From: an uncultured Lachnospiraceae bacterium
Lineage (GTDB): Bacteria > Bacillota > Clostridia > Lachnospirales > Lachnospiraceae
Reading direction: 5' to 3'
Length of the DNA stretch: 64,000 nt
NCBI GenBank assembly: GCA_902786365.1
Contig: CADACD010000002.1
Span: forward strand, 90,707-154,706
Position 1 is the first letter of the stretch. Every line of letters begins with the position of its first letter. The translations under genes were made by a program, and so were the position numbers. The notes below the pieces were generated by a model. That model worked only from the letters and a program-made list of their open reading frames with translations. It was not told the origin of the DNA and searched no databases. Shown piece by piece: positions 27,746 through 36,618 of the stretch.

Positions 27746-27896
27746 ATTGCAATATCAAACTGAGAAGTATAAATTGAAACATAAGTATAAAACATAATTA
27801 AAAAGTATAGAACGAAAAGCGGATGTAAGATAGGAAACCGCATATAAAGAGAAGTTACAAAACAGAAAGGAAATCTGCTTCAATAGTAGAAATGGT

Positions 27897-28610
27897 ATGA
27901 GAATGAGCGCTTATAAGATAATAGGGATAATAGGAGCCATGGATGAAGAGGTAGCAAAATTAAAAGAATGCATTGAAGATGTTGAAATAAAAACATTTGC
28001 CTCGATGGAATTTTACAAAGGAAGGATATCGGAAAAAGAGATTGTGATTGTCCGTTCGGGAATAGGCAAGGTAAATGCAGCAGTATGTGCACAGATTCTA
28101 GTAGATCAGTATCATGTTTCGGCCATAATTAATACAGGTATTGCAGGTTCTCTTAACGCAGACATCAATATTGGAGATATTGTACTATCGAAAAATGCAT
28201 TGCAGCATGATGTCGATGCGGTTGCGTTTGGTTATGATCTGGCAGTTATTCCAAGAATGGAGACCTCTATATTTGATGGAGACGAAAATCTGATAAAGAT
28301 CGCGAAGGAAGTATGCAAAGAAAAATTGAATGACATCAATGTGTTTGTTGGAAGAGTGGTAAGTGGCGACCAGTTTATCTCAGAAAAAGCAAAAAAGGAA
28401 TGGCTTATAGAGAATTTTAATGCGGATTGTACAGAGATGGAAGGTGCAGCAATAGCCCAGACAGCATATCTTAATCATATTCCTTTTCTTATTATAAGAG
28501 CAATTTCTGATAAAGCAGATGACAGTGCACATATGGATTATCCGGAATTTGAAAGTATGGCGATTAAGAATTCTGTTTTGATATTAAAATCGATAATAGA
28601 GAAGATATAG
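27897..28610 (+). CDS. mtnN: 5'-methylthioadenosine/S-adenosylhomocysteine nucleosidase
   Basis: A 237-residue Pfs/MtnN nucleosidase that removes adenine from S-adenosylhomocysteine and methylthioadenosine. Motifs: IGIIGAMDEEVAKLKE at the N-terminus, IVRSGIGKVNAAVCAQILV, INTGIAGSLNADINIGDIV, FVGRVVSGDQFI and the catalytic Glu/Asp pair in CTEMEGAAIAQ and IRAISDKADD. Start choice is uncertain: Met at 27897 is used, Met at 27903 is possible and no strong ribosome binding site is close. It feeds LuxS, the preceding gene. Confidence 0.93.
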   Translation: MRMSAYKIIGIIGAMDEEVAKLKECIEDVEIKTFASMEFYKGRISEKEIVIVRSGIGKVNAAVCAQILVDQYHVSAIINTGIAGSLNADINIGDIVLSKNALQHDVDAVAFGYDLAVIPRMETSIFDGDENLIKIAKEVCKEKLNDINVFVGRVVSGDQFISEKAKKEWLIENFNADCTEMEGAAIAQTAYLNHIPFLIIRAISDKADDSAHMDYPEFESMAIKNSVLILKSIIEKI

Positions 28611-28627
28611 TACAGAAATACAATCAT

Positions 28628-29365
28628 TCAGTGAATAAGCTCATCAACGGTGACAAATTCATATCCCTCTTTCGTAAGTTTATCTACAATGATAAGAGCT
28701 GCATCAACTGAAGTTTCGAAAATATCATGAAGCAAAATGATGTCGCCATCTTTTACACATGATAATATATGTTTTACAATAGAGTCAGTATTTAAAACGC
28801 TCCAGTCTCTTGGATCAACAGTCCATAGTACAGGTGTAAGGTTCGTCTCGGCCTCCAGTGATTTTGGAAGTGAACCGTATGGAGGCCTTATATACTGAAC
28901 TTTTTTTCCGGTACACTCTTCTATTATCTCATTTGTTTTAGAAATTTCTTCGGTTGCTTTGTTTTCGGTTATACATGTAAGCTGTACATGGGAAAATGTA
29001 TGATTGCCTATTACATGTCCGTCCTCACTCATCTTTTGGAGGATTTCAGGATGTTCGACTGCATTTACGCCAATTACAAAAAAAGTTGCTTTTACACCTC
29101 TTTGTTTGAGACCTTCAAGAAGTTTTAGGGTATATACAGGATGAGGTCCGTCATCAAATGTGAGGGCAACACGTTTTTTTTCATTTAGTGATGGGAGATT
29201 GTTGTCTGTATTATTAGTATTGTGATTGTCGTGCTTTTTAGTTAAAACTTTATCAGCAACAGTTGTGATAAAGTTTGTTGCAGAATTTTGCCAAATTATA
29301 TTGATAATCATTAAAAGAAAAAATGTGGAGATAATAATAAAATGCAGATGGTTATTTTTTTTCAT
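28628..29365 (-). CDS. Polysaccharide deacetylase (NodB family), membrane anchored
   Basis: A 245-residue carbohydrate esterase family 4 enzyme that removes acetyl groups from peptidoglycan or another surface glycan. An N-terminal membrane anchor or signal (about 8-26, LHFIIISTFFLLMIINIIW) is followed by a polar linker. The NodB domain (about 64-245) has all motifs: ALTFDDGPHP, GNHTFSHVQLT with the two metal His, YIRPPYGSLPKSL, DPRDWSVLN and IILLHDIFET. It converges on mtnN with only 17 bases between the stops. Confidence 0.9.
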   Translation of the reverse strand: MKKNNHLHFIIISTFFLLMIINIIWQNSATNFITTVADKVLTKKHDNHNTNNTDNNLPSLNEKKRVALTFDDGPHPVYTLKLLEGLKQRGVKATFFVIGVNAVEHPEILQKMSEDGHVIGNHTFSHVQLTCITENKATEEISKTNEIIEECTGKKVQYIRPPYGSLPKSLEAETNLTPVLWTVDPRDWSVLNTDSIVKHILSCVKDGDIILLHDIFETSVDAALIIVDKLTKEGYEFVTVDELIH

Positions 29366-29527
29366 AGCAAGACACCTATTGTAATCTCATAGTCAGAGTT
29401 GAGATTAAAAAATTTATATTATTAAATTATATGCTTTAAATAAAGTTAGATGAACAATAAAATCGATTTTGTAAAAAATAATTAAAGGTTAAGCATTAGA
29501 GTGAAACATATTTATAGAAGGGGCAGA

Positions 29528-30433
29528 ATGGAAAATAAGGAAACTAATATTAAAAATATAAAAATCCGGGTTTGCAAAAATGTAATTAGAAAGTATTTTT
29601 TTATTACATTTGCAGCAATAGGATATGGTGGGGGGATTGCAATATTTCTTGATAAGAATAATCTTGTACCGGGAGGAGTCAGTGGACTTTCCATCATTAT
29701 TAACCGACTGACAGGAATCAATACAGGAACGATTATTTTTATTATCAATATTCCCATTGTTATTTTAGGAATATACAAATTGGGTTTTTCTGTTATGGCA
29801 GATTCTATATATGCGATTATTATTTCAAGTGCGGCGGTTAATTTTTTAGAGAGTTTAAAACCTGTTACAAACGATACTTTTATAGCAGCAGTCATGGGAG
29901 GCGTAATCGTTTCGTTTTGCCTGGGTATTATTTTAAAAGAAGGAGCAACCACAGGAGGAAGTGATATTATAGTGATGATTATAAAATCAAAGTATCAATA
30001 TCTGAAAACAGGGGTGATTTTTCTCATAGCAGACATAATCGTCGTTCTAATGTCTGCATTTACATTTGATAATATTGACTATGCATTTTATTCGGCTTTA
30101 ACAGTAGTAACATCATCTGTAATTTTGGATATGGTTTTATATGGAAGAGATGAGGCAAGACTTTTATATATTGTGTTTAAGAATTCTGAAAATGAAGATA
30201 TACTAGCGGGGAGGCTTCTAGTAGAACTTGATGTCGGGGTAACGTATTTGAGAGGATATGGAGTGTATAAAAATAAAGATAAAAAAGTAATCATGTGTGC
30301 AATTCACAAAAAACTTCTTCCAAAGGCAAAGGAAATAGTAAAAGAGATAGATGATGAGGCATTTATGATAGTCACATCAGCGAATGAAATCATAGGAGAA
30401 GGATATAAAAGCCATTATGCAAAAACTCTGTAA
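29528..30433 (+). CDS. YitT family membrane protein
   Basis: A 301-residue YitT/DUF161 protein with about six transmembrane helices and a C-terminal cytoplasmic DUF2179 domain (about 215-290, VFKNSENEDILAGRLLVELD.. type). Conserved pieces: NNLVPGGVSGLSIIINRLTG, ILKEGATTGGSDIIVMIIK and RGYGVYKNKDKKVIMCAI. The function of the family is unknown; a transport role is likely. The ATG at 29528 has AAGGGGC five bases upstream; an in-frame GTG 27 bases earlier has no site. Confidence 0.88.
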   Translation: MENKETNIKNIKIRVCKNVIRKYFFITFAAIGYGGGIAIFLDKNNLVPGGVSGLSIIINRLTGINTGTIIFIINIPIVILGIYKLGFSVMADSIYAIIISSAAVNFLESLKPVTNDTFIAAVMGGVIVSFCLGIILKEGATTGGSDIIVMIIKSKYQYLKTGVIFLIADIIVVLMSAFTFDNIDYAFYSALTVVTSSVILDMVLYGRDEARLLYIVFKNSENEDILAGRLLVELDVGVTYLRGYGVYKNKDKKVIMCAIHKKLLPKAKEIVKEIDDEAFMIVTSANEIIGEGYKSHYAKTL

Positions 30434-30476
30434 AAATAGAAGATGTTGATTGTGAATACTAATGAGAAATATTTTG

Positions 30477-30505
30477 TTGACAAAACGGTATAAAATTGGT
30501 ATCCT
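30477..30505 (+). promoter_or_regulatory. Promoter of glnA
   Basis: TTGACA (30477-30482) and TATCCT (30500-30505) with a 17-base spacer. The predicted transcription start is at about 30512, the first base of the hairpin that follows. Confidence 0.75.
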
Positions 30506-30511
30506 TTATTT

Positions 30512-30555
30512 AGGAACAAAGGCGTTTCTCCAATGGGTGGAGAGCGTCTTTTTTT
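30512..30555 (+). promoter_or_regulatory. ANTAR-type antiterminator hairpin overlapping a terminator (glnA leader)
   Basis: A hairpin with stem AGGAAC / GTTTCT and hexaloop AAAGGC (30512-30529) has A at loop position 1 and G at position 4, the loop rule known for RNAs bound by ANTAR proteins. Its loop and 3' arm overlap the 5' arm of a terminator: GGCGTTTCTCCA (30521-30532) pairs with TGGAGAGCGTC, followed by TTTTTTT to 30555. The two structures exclude each other. An ANTAR regulator is encoded directly downstream of glnA. Only one hexaloop hairpin is visible, while well-studied ANTAR targets have two. Confidence 0.7.
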
Positions 30556-30601
30556 AGCAGAATGCTAATTTATTATGTATTATGTAATGGAGGAAAGGCT
30601 G

Positions 30602-31930
30602 ATGAAGTATACGAAGCAGGAAATTCTCGATATGATTGAAGAAGAGGATGTTGAGTTTATAAGACTGCAATTTACAGATATGTTTGGAAGCTTGAAAAAT
30701 GTTGCTATCACTGTAAGCCAATTAGAAAAAGCATTAGATAACAAGTGTATGTTTGATGGCTCTGCGATAGACGGCTTCACAAGGATAGAAGAGTCGGATA
30801 TGTATCTTTATCCGGATTTATCAACATTTACTATTTTTCCATGGAGACCACAGCAGGGAAAGGTTGCAAGGTTTATATGTGATATTCACAGGCCGGACGG
30901 AACGCCGTTTGAAGGAGATTCGAGGTATATTCTCAAAAAAGTTTTAAAAGAAGCAGAAGACATGGGATATACCTTTAATGTGGGACCGGAATGTGAATTT
31001 TTCCTTTTTCATGCAGATGATTATGGAAATCCGACAACAGTTACACATGAAAAAGCAGGATATTTTGATTTGGGACCAATTGATTTGGGAGAAAATGCAA
31101 GAAGAGATATGGTTTTAAACTTGGAAGAAATGGGATTTGAGATCTTAAAGTCTCACCATGAAATTGCACCAGGACAGCATGAAATAGATTTTAAATATGA
31201 TGATGCACTTACAACTGCTGATAATATTATGACATTTAAGCTGACAATTAAGTCAATCGCAAAAAGACATGGACTTCATGCGACATTTATGCCTAAACCA
31301 AAATCAGGAATTAATGGCTCAGGAATGCATATTAACCTGTCACTTCACAAAGATGGAAAAAATATATTCTGGGATGAGTCAGATAAAAACGGGCTTAGTA
31401 AAGAAGCATACAGTTTTATAGCTGGAATTATGAAGCATATCAAAGGTATGACAATCGTTACAAACCCATTAGTAAATTCGTATAAGAGACTTGTGCCGGG
31501 ATATGATGCTCCGGTCTATATAGCATGGTCAACAACAAGTAAGAGTCCTTTGATTAGAATTCCGTCTTCACAAGGTGAAAATACAAAGATTGAACTTCGG
31601 TGCCCTGATCCGGCGGCAAATCCGTATATGGTACTTGCTCTGTGCCTGGCAGCAGGTCTTGATGGAATAAAAAATCAGCTTGTGCCACCGGAAAATGTTG
31701 ATGTGAATATTTTTGAGATGACAGAAGCAAAGAGAATAGAGGCAAAGATAGACCATCTTCCAGAGAATTTATGTGATGCTATAGAAAAATTTGAGGAGGA
31801 TGAATTTGTAAGGAATGTGCTTGGAGAACATATTTCTAAAAACTATATCAGTGCAAAGAAAAAAGAGTGGCAGGAATACAGAACACAGGTCACAAATTGG
31901 GAAATAGAACAATATTTGCATAAATTTTAG
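30602..31930 (+). CDS. glnA: Glutamine synthetase, type I
   Basis: A 442-residue GlnA that makes glutamine from glutamate, ammonia and ATP. Motifs: the N-terminal beta-grasp with [26 protein letters not shown], the metal-binding [25 protein letters not shown], the Gly/His motif [34 protein letters not shown] and [14 protein letters not shown]. The length fits the short GSI-alpha type of Firmicutes without an adenylylation loop. The ATG at 30602 has GGAGG; an in-frame ATG 27 bases earlier is not used. Expression is probably set by the leader terminator and the ANTAR protein encoded downstream. Confidence 0.95.
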   Translation: MKYTKQEILDMIEEEDVEFIRLQFTDMFGSLKNVAITVSQLEKALDNKCMFDGSAIDGFTRIEESDMYLYPDLSTFTIFPWRPQQGKVARFICDIHRPDGTPFEGDSRYILKKVLKEAEDMGYTFNVGPECEFFLFHADDYGNPTTVTHEKAGYFDLGPIDLGENARRDMVLNLEEMGFEILKSHHEIAPGQHEIDFKYDDALTTADNIMTFKLTIKSIAKRHGLHATFMPKPKSGINGSGMHINLSLHKDGKNIFWDESDKNGLSKEAYSFIAGIMKHIKGMTIVTNPLVNSYKRLVPGYDAPVYIAWSTTSKSPLIRIPSSQGENTKIELRCPDPAANPYMVLALCLAAGLDGIKNQLVPPENVDVNIFEMTEAKRIEAKIDHLPENLCDAIEKFEEDEFVRNVLGEHISKNYISAKKKEWQEYRTQVTNWEIEQYLHKF

Positions 31931-31964
31931 TGGTGCTGTATTTGCTGACCGGAGGTGATAGCAC

Positions 31965-32510
31965 ATGATAGAGATTTTAGTTGTATTTCCAAAACAGGAG
32001 GATGCCAGAGGAATCAAGAATCTTCTTATGCGAAATGGATATAATGTTACTGCTGTGTGTACGTCCGGAGCTCAGGCTATGTCAATCATAGATGATATGG
32101 ATTATGGTATAGTAGTATGTGGTTATAAAATCAATGATATGTTATATTCAGAGTTGTTTGAAAATATGCCGGATACTGTTCAGATGCTTCTCATTGCATC
32201 AAGAGTCAAACTGGAAAATGGTGTCTGTGAAGGGGTTGTAAGTGTGGAGATGCCATTGAAAGCATATGATTTGATTAATACTCTGGAAATGATGACACAA
32301 GCTCTCAGAAGAATTAAGAAAAAAGGCAAAGATAAACCTAAGGAGAGAAACGTAGCGCAAAAAGCAATTATTGATGAGGCAAAAAAGATATTGATGGAAA
32401 GCAGGAATATGACAGAAGAAGAGGCGCACAGGTATATCCAGAAAAACAGTATGGACAGTGGAAACAGTATGGTAGAAACCGCCAGAATGATACTGCATAT
32501 TATGCACTAG
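31965..32510 (+). CDS. ANTAR-domain response regulator (RNA antiterminator)
   Basis: A 181-residue protein. The N-terminal part (about 1-115) is a receiver-like domain, MIEILVVFPKQEDARGIKN, but it lacks the standard acidic pair and a clear phosphoacceptor Asp (the region reads YGIVVCGYKIND), so phosphorylation is doubtful. The C-terminal ANTAR domain (about 120-181) shows AQKAIIDEAKKILMESRNMT, EEAHRYIQKNSMDSGNSMV and ETARMIL. ANTAR proteins bind paired hairpins in nascent RNA and prevent termination; NitR of clostridia has this role beside glnA. GGAGGTGATAG precedes the start, 34 bases after glnA, so it is co-transcribed and should regulate its own operon. Confidence 0.88.
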   Translation: MIEILVVFPKQEDARGIKNLLMRNGYNVTAVCTSGAQAMSIIDDMDYGIVVCGYKINDMLYSELFENMPDTVQMLLIASRVKLENGVCEGVVSVEMPLKAYDLINTLEMMTQALRRIKKKGKDKPKERNVAQKAIIDEAKKILMESRNMTEEEAHRYIQKNSMDSGNSMVETARMILHIMH

Positions 32511-32592
32511 TAGATAAAATAATAAGTACAAACTGTCAATTTTTTTTAAATGGATATTCGACAGAAAATATTAGAAAAGAAAGGAAACAAAA

Positions 32593-33807
32593 ATGTACAA
32601 AATTAATGACAATTATTTAAAGTTACCGGGAAGCTATTTATTTTCAACAATAGGAAAAAAGGTCAGAGCATATAAGGCTGCTAATCCTGACAGGAATGTG
32701 ATAAGTCTTGGAATTGGTGATGTTGCACTGCCGCTTGCACCTGTTGTAATAGATGCAATGCATGGGGCAGTAGATGAGATGAGTAAAGCAGAAACATTCA
32801 AAGGGTATGCACCGGATTTAGGATATGAATTTTTGAGACAGGCAATTGCTGATAATGATTATAAGGCAAGAGGTGTTGATATAGCAATTGATGAAATATT
32901 TATAAGTGACGGGGCAAAAAGCGATTCGGGAAATATTGGAGATATATTCTCAGTTGATAATAAGATAGCGGTTTGTGATCCGGTTTATCCTGTATATGTT
33001 GATACAAACGCTATGTCAGGAAGGACAGGAGATTACATAGAGGAGACACAAAGATGGAGTAATGTTATCTACATGCCTTGTACGAAAGACACAAATTTTG
33101 CACCTGAAATCCCAAATGAGGAACCGGATATTATATATCTCTGTTTCCCAAACAACCCGACAGGTTCAACGATTACGAAAGATGAACTGCAAAAATGGGT
33201 TGATTATGCGATAAAAATAGGTGCTGTCATAATATATGATGCGGCATATGAGGCGTATATATCAGAAGAAAATGTTCCACATACGATTTATGAGTGTGAG
33301 GGAGCTAAATCGTGTGCCATAGAACTTAGAAGTTTTTCAAAGAATGCGGGATTTACAGGTACAAGACTTGGTTTTACAGTGATACCAAAAGAATTGAAAT
33401 CAGGAGATGTATCACTGAATAGTCTCTGGGCCAGAAGACATGGAACAAAGTTTAATGGTGCGCCATACATTATTCAGAAAGCCGGTGCGGCAATCTATAC
33501 TGAAGAGGGTAAAAAGCAGACTGCCGAACAGGTTGCTTACTATATGAATAATGCAAGGGTAATAAGAGAAAGCCTGACAGAGGCAGGATATTCTGTATCA
33601 GGTGGGGTTAATGCGCCTTATATATGGTTAAAGACACCTGATAATATGACTTCATGGGAGTTCTTTGATTTGCTGCTTGAAAAAGCAAATGTTGTAGGTA
33701 CACCTGGTTCAGGTTTTGGACCGAGTGGAGAAGGATATTTTAGACTGACAGCATTTGGAAGTTATGAAAATACACTGAAGGCGCTTGAAAAAATTAAAGC
33801 ATTATAA
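32593..33807 (+). CDS. dapL: LL-diaminopimelate aminotransferase DapL
   Basis: A 404-residue enzyme that turns tetrahydrodipicolinate directly into LL-diaminopimelate for lysine and cell wall synthesis. It begins INDNYLKLPGSYLFSTI, a DapL hallmark, and has ISLGIGDVALPLAP, GYAPDLGYEFLRQAIA, ISDGAKSDSGNIGDIF, CFPNNPTGSTITK and the PLP lysine in SFSKNAGFTGTRLGF. Length is normal. AAAGGAAAC precedes the start. A glutamate-dependent enzyme beside glnA fits a nitrogen-related neighbourhood, though it has its own spacing of 80 bases. Confidence 0.93.
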   Translation: MYKINDNYLKLPGSYLFSTIGKKVRAYKAANPDRNVISLGIGDVALPLAPVVIDAMHGAVDEMSKAETFKGYAPDLGYEFLRQAIADNDYKARGVDIAIDEIFISDGAKSDSGNIGDIFSVDNKIAVCDPVYPVYVDTNAMSGRTGDYIEETQRWSNVIYMPCTKDTNFAPEIPNEEPDIIYLCFPNNPTGSTITKDELQKWVDYAIKIGAVIIYDAAYEAYISEENVPHTIYECEGAKSCAIELRSFSKNAGFTGTRLGFTVIPKELKSGDVSLNSLWARRHGTKFNGAPYIIQKAGAAIYTEEGKKQTAEQVAYYMNNARVIRESLTEAGYSVSGGVNAPYIWLKTPDNMTSWEFFDLLLEKANVVGTPGSGFGPSGEGYFRLTAFGSYENTLKALEKIKAL

Positions 33808-33871
33808 ATTTTTGAAGTATGTTTTGATGTAAGGTTAAAGCTAACGAACATATATTTTTGAATTGAATTAG

Positions 33872-33920
33872 AACCATTGTTTTGGCAATTAACTGCAATT
33901 GCTAAGGCGATGGTTTTATA
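33872..33920 (+). terminator. Rho-independent terminator after dapL
   Basis: Outer stem AACCAT (33872-33877) / ATGGTT (33910-33915) with inner GCAATT / AATTGC pairing and TTTATA after it. Confidence 0.65.
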
Positions 33921-34090
33921 TATTGTATATTTTTGATTAAGCTGTCATGAACATAAAAATGAAACAGATATATGAACGGTAATTATATATGTTACGAAAT
34001 AATGAAAAATAAAAAAATAAATGGATAAATTTACAACAATGTGGTAATATTTACTATATATACAAGAAAAATTTGGAGATGATAGAATAG

Positions 34091-35062
34091 ATGAATAGTA
34101 GTGCGAAGACAAAAACGACACTTGAACTATTAACAGAAAAGTGTGATGATATTAAACATCAAAAAAAATTAATTACCAAAGATTTTGAAAATTTAAAAGA
34201 TATAGTAAAAAAATCTGGGATTGTATGTCTTGTATGTTTTTTAATACAGGTTATAATTGTTGGCTCATTTCTAAGTAGTAAGAATGCGTCGGTTTATGCA
34301 CTAGGAAGGTTTCTGACACCTTTTATACTTATGATTTTTTTGATAGCTCTTTATATTTTTTTAAATAGAGGATTTGATTTCTTTGTTAATGTAGACACCA
34401 AATATTCAAAGAAACTTGCAAAGAAATTGGACAGATTTACGGTTACAGAAAAATTGGATGATTTAAATAATGCAATAATGAGACTTGAGTTAGAGATTAA
34501 GAGACAGGAAGACAGCATTTACGAAAGAAATTATCTAAGTACAGGAATAATTGAAGATACTTATGTCAATCAGATGGATGTTGCAAGTGCTTTTTATTCA
34601 CAGCCTCAAACAGTAAATTACAATTCAGCAAATAATTACAATTCAGCATCAGAAGATTACAGTGTAACGAACAATTATCATACGGTAAATAGTTATCATG
34701 CAACAAGCAGCGATAATATGAAAAATTTATCTTCTGATATTGAAAATGAAGATGATTTGGAGATAGAGTTCATTGATGATTTTGGAATAGAATTTATTGA
34801 TGATGGACAAGACAATAATACAACTCAATCCAATGGCATAATGAATGAAAGTGAAAGAGTAAATGAAAATGATGATTATATGTTTGATATGCTGATTAAA
34901 AGAGCAGAGGTTCAGCAGAGGGTAAAAGCTGAGGAAGTACCGGTGGGAGTGATGAAAACTTCATCATTAACAGGAGAAAATAGTAAATCGGGTAATAGAA
35001 ATACTGTGAAGAATAGTGGCATAGATGATATATTAAATGGATTGGACAAAATTGGATTGTAA
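34091..35062 (+). CDS. Membrane protein of unknown function with low-complexity cytoplasmic region
   Basis: I do not recognise this 323-residue protein. Residues about 1-45 are charged and helical; two transmembrane helices follow (about 44-66 and 76-96, with VCLVCFLIQVIIVGSFL and FILMIFLIALYIFL). A coiled-coil region (about 115-155) leads into an Asn/Ser/Tyr/Thr-rich stretch with YNSANNYNSASEDYS. Next is an acidic duplicated motif EFIDDFGIEFIDDG (about 228-241) and a C-terminal SGIDDILNGLDKIGL helix. GGAGATGATAG precedes the start. The short ILNGLDKIGL tail could be a protein-binding peptide. It is monocistronic, before the sortase locus. Confidence 0.65.
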   Translation: MNSSAKTKTTLELLTEKCDDIKHQKKLITKDFENLKDIVKKSGIVCLVCFLIQVIIVGSFLSSKNASVYALGRFLTPFILMIFLIALYIFLNRGFDFFVNVDTKYSKKLAKKLDRFTVTEKLDDLNNAIMRLELEIKRQEDSIYERNYLSTGIIEDTYVNQMDVASAFYSQPQTVNYNSANNYNSASEDYSVTNNYHTVNSYHATSSDNMKNLSSDIENEDDLEIEFIDDFGIEFIDDGQDNNTTQSNGIMNESERVNENDDYMFDMLIKRAEVQQRVKAEEVPVGVMKTSSLTGENSKSGNRNTVKNSGIDDILNGLDKIGL

Positions 35063-35229
35063 TGTAATTATAGGAATTATATCCATATAAACATGTGATT
35101 AGTTAGATATTTTTTGACAAGATTATTTTCTTGATAAATATATAAGTGAATAAATGCATAAAAGTAGATAATTTTGAAAAGATAAAATTGTTAAGATTTT
35201 ACTAAATTTTAAAAATGCAGAAGATAATA

Positions 35230-35258
35230 TTGACAAATTATCAAGAATATATTATATT
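35230..35258 (+). promoter_or_regulatory. Promoter of the sortase locus
   Basis: TTGACA (35230-35235) and TATATT (35253-35258), 17-base spacer, 40 bases before the first start codon. A second TTGACA at about 35115 could mark another promoter. Confidence 0.7.
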
Positions 35259-35297
35259 TCTAGTATCTTAATTAATATAAATAAGGAGGATGAAAAA

Positions 35298-35834
35298 GTG
35301 ATTAAGAAATTATTAGCAGTTTCAGTTTCAGCAGTTATGATGCTTGCAATGTCAGTTAGTGCATTTGCAGCAGGCTCAGTAAACACAAGCGAACAAAAGA
35401 TTTTAGACGAGTTGAATGCAAAGAATGTGCCAGCGAAGTATGTTTCACAGGCAAAGAACTATGTTGAGAAGGATGGCGTCGATATCACAGAAGCACAGGC
35501 AAAAGAGATTATCGCTCATATTGATGCAGCAGATAAAATATTATCAGATGCTGGAATCACAGTTGCAGATTTAAAGAAAGACAGAGCTACTCTTGAGAAG
35601 GTTGTTGAGGAAGCTAAGAAGGCAGCTCAGGTGCTTAATCTTATTTTAACTTTTAACTATACTACATATGAAGTGACTGTTGTAGATGCGTCAGGTAAGA
35701 CAGTTGCAGTAATTAACTCTACTACAACTAAGAAAACAGGCGCTGATTCAATGTCAACAGTTGCAGTAGTTTCAGTTTTAGGTTTAGCAGTTGCTACATT
35801 AGCTGTAGTTACAAAGAAGAATGCAGAAGCATAA
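35298..35834 (+). CDS. Secreted protein, candidate sortase substrate
   Basis: A 178-residue preprotein. The signal peptide is MIKKLLAVSVSAVMMLAMSV.. ending in SAFA (about residue 25). The mature part is mostly helical with an Ala/Lys-rich middle and a short Thr/Val-rich strand region. The C-terminus has the layout of a cell-wall sorting signal: TKKTGAD, a hydrophobic helix of about 19 residues (STVAVVSVLGLAVATLAVV) and a basic tail TKKNAEA. The usual LPxTG is replaced by KKTGA. The start is GTG with AAGGAGG upstream. The stop overlaps the start of a sortase gene by 14 bases, which strongly suggests an enzyme-substrate pair. Confidence 0.75.
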   Translation: MIKKLLAVSVSAVMMLAMSVSAFAAGSVNTSEQKILDELNAKNVPAKYVSQAKNYVEKDGVDITEAQAKEIIAHIDAADKILSDAGITVADLKKDRATLEKVVEEAKKAAQVLNLILTFNYTTYEVTVVDASGKTVAVINSTTTKKTGADSMSTVAVVSVLGLAVATLAVVTKKNAEA

Positions 35835-36510
35835 AAATCATTTTGCTAAAAGATTGAATAGAATAATGGCATATATTTATGTGCCATTATTTTTTTCATT
35901 TTTAGCATATGGGGTAACATATTTAATGGCATCAGATGTAATTGATATGGCAGTTAATCTGGTATCTCTTATTTCTGCTGACAAAGCGCCTGATTTTAGT
36001 AATGAAAATAATTCGATATTTGTAAAAGATGCCGTTGAGGTTGTAGAAGAAGACGGAGTACAAACAGTTAAGCGAGCTGATGTAGGTATGGCGGATTATG
36101 GTGATTTATATGCTTATGTCAGATGTACAAGAATTGCCCTTGATGCACCGGTTTATTATGGAGATGATGATGCTATCCTGAAAAAAGGTGTAGGACAGGA
36201 TTTCGCCTCTTCACAGCCTGGATTTGGAAGATTGATAGTTTTATGTGCACATAATAATATGTATTTTAATGCACTTAAAAATATTGAGATAGGTGATATC
36301 GTTGAGATAGAAACAAGTTATGGAACATATAGCTATGAGATAAAAGAGACAAAAATTTTAAATGAAAATGACAGTTCGGCATTTGATTATGCAATTGACC
36401 ATGAACAGTTAGTGATGTATACCTGCTATCCGTTTGACATGCTTGCACATACGCCAAACAGATTTTTTGTATATGCTGATTTGATTTCGGGACCGGTATT
36501 TGTTGATTAG
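35821..36510 (+). CDS. Sortase, class D-like
   Basis: A 229-residue sortase with an N-terminal membrane anchor (about 15-40, IYVPLFFSFLAYGVTYLMA). The sortase barrel (about 90-229) has all catalytic residues: His in VLCAHNNMYF, Cys in VMYTCYPFDM and Arg in TPNRFFVYAD. The spacing and TCYP motif fit class D more than A or B. Sortases cut a sorting signal and join the protein to the cell wall or to pilin subunits. It overlaps the substrate-like gene and is followed by a membrane protein gene, so a dedicated three-gene unit is likely. Confidence 0.85.
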   Translation: MQKHKNHFAKRLNRIMAYIYVPLFFSFLAYGVTYLMASDVIDMAVNLVSLISADKAPDFSNENNSIFVKDAVEVVEEDGVQTVKRADVGMADYGDLYAYVRCTRIALDAPVYYGDDDAILKKGVGQDFASSQPGFGRLIVLCAHNNMYFNALKNIEIGDIVEIETSYGTYSYEIKETKILNENDSSAFDYAIDHEQLVMYTCYPFDMLAHTPNRFFVYADLISGPVFVD

Positions 36511-36618
36511 TAATCATTTAATGGGAGCCGTATAAGGATTAAATTTGAAAATGATACAAAGATATAATGGAAGATTTTTGCCTTGATTGTTAGGAAAATT
36601 AGAAAGGTATAGAATAAA

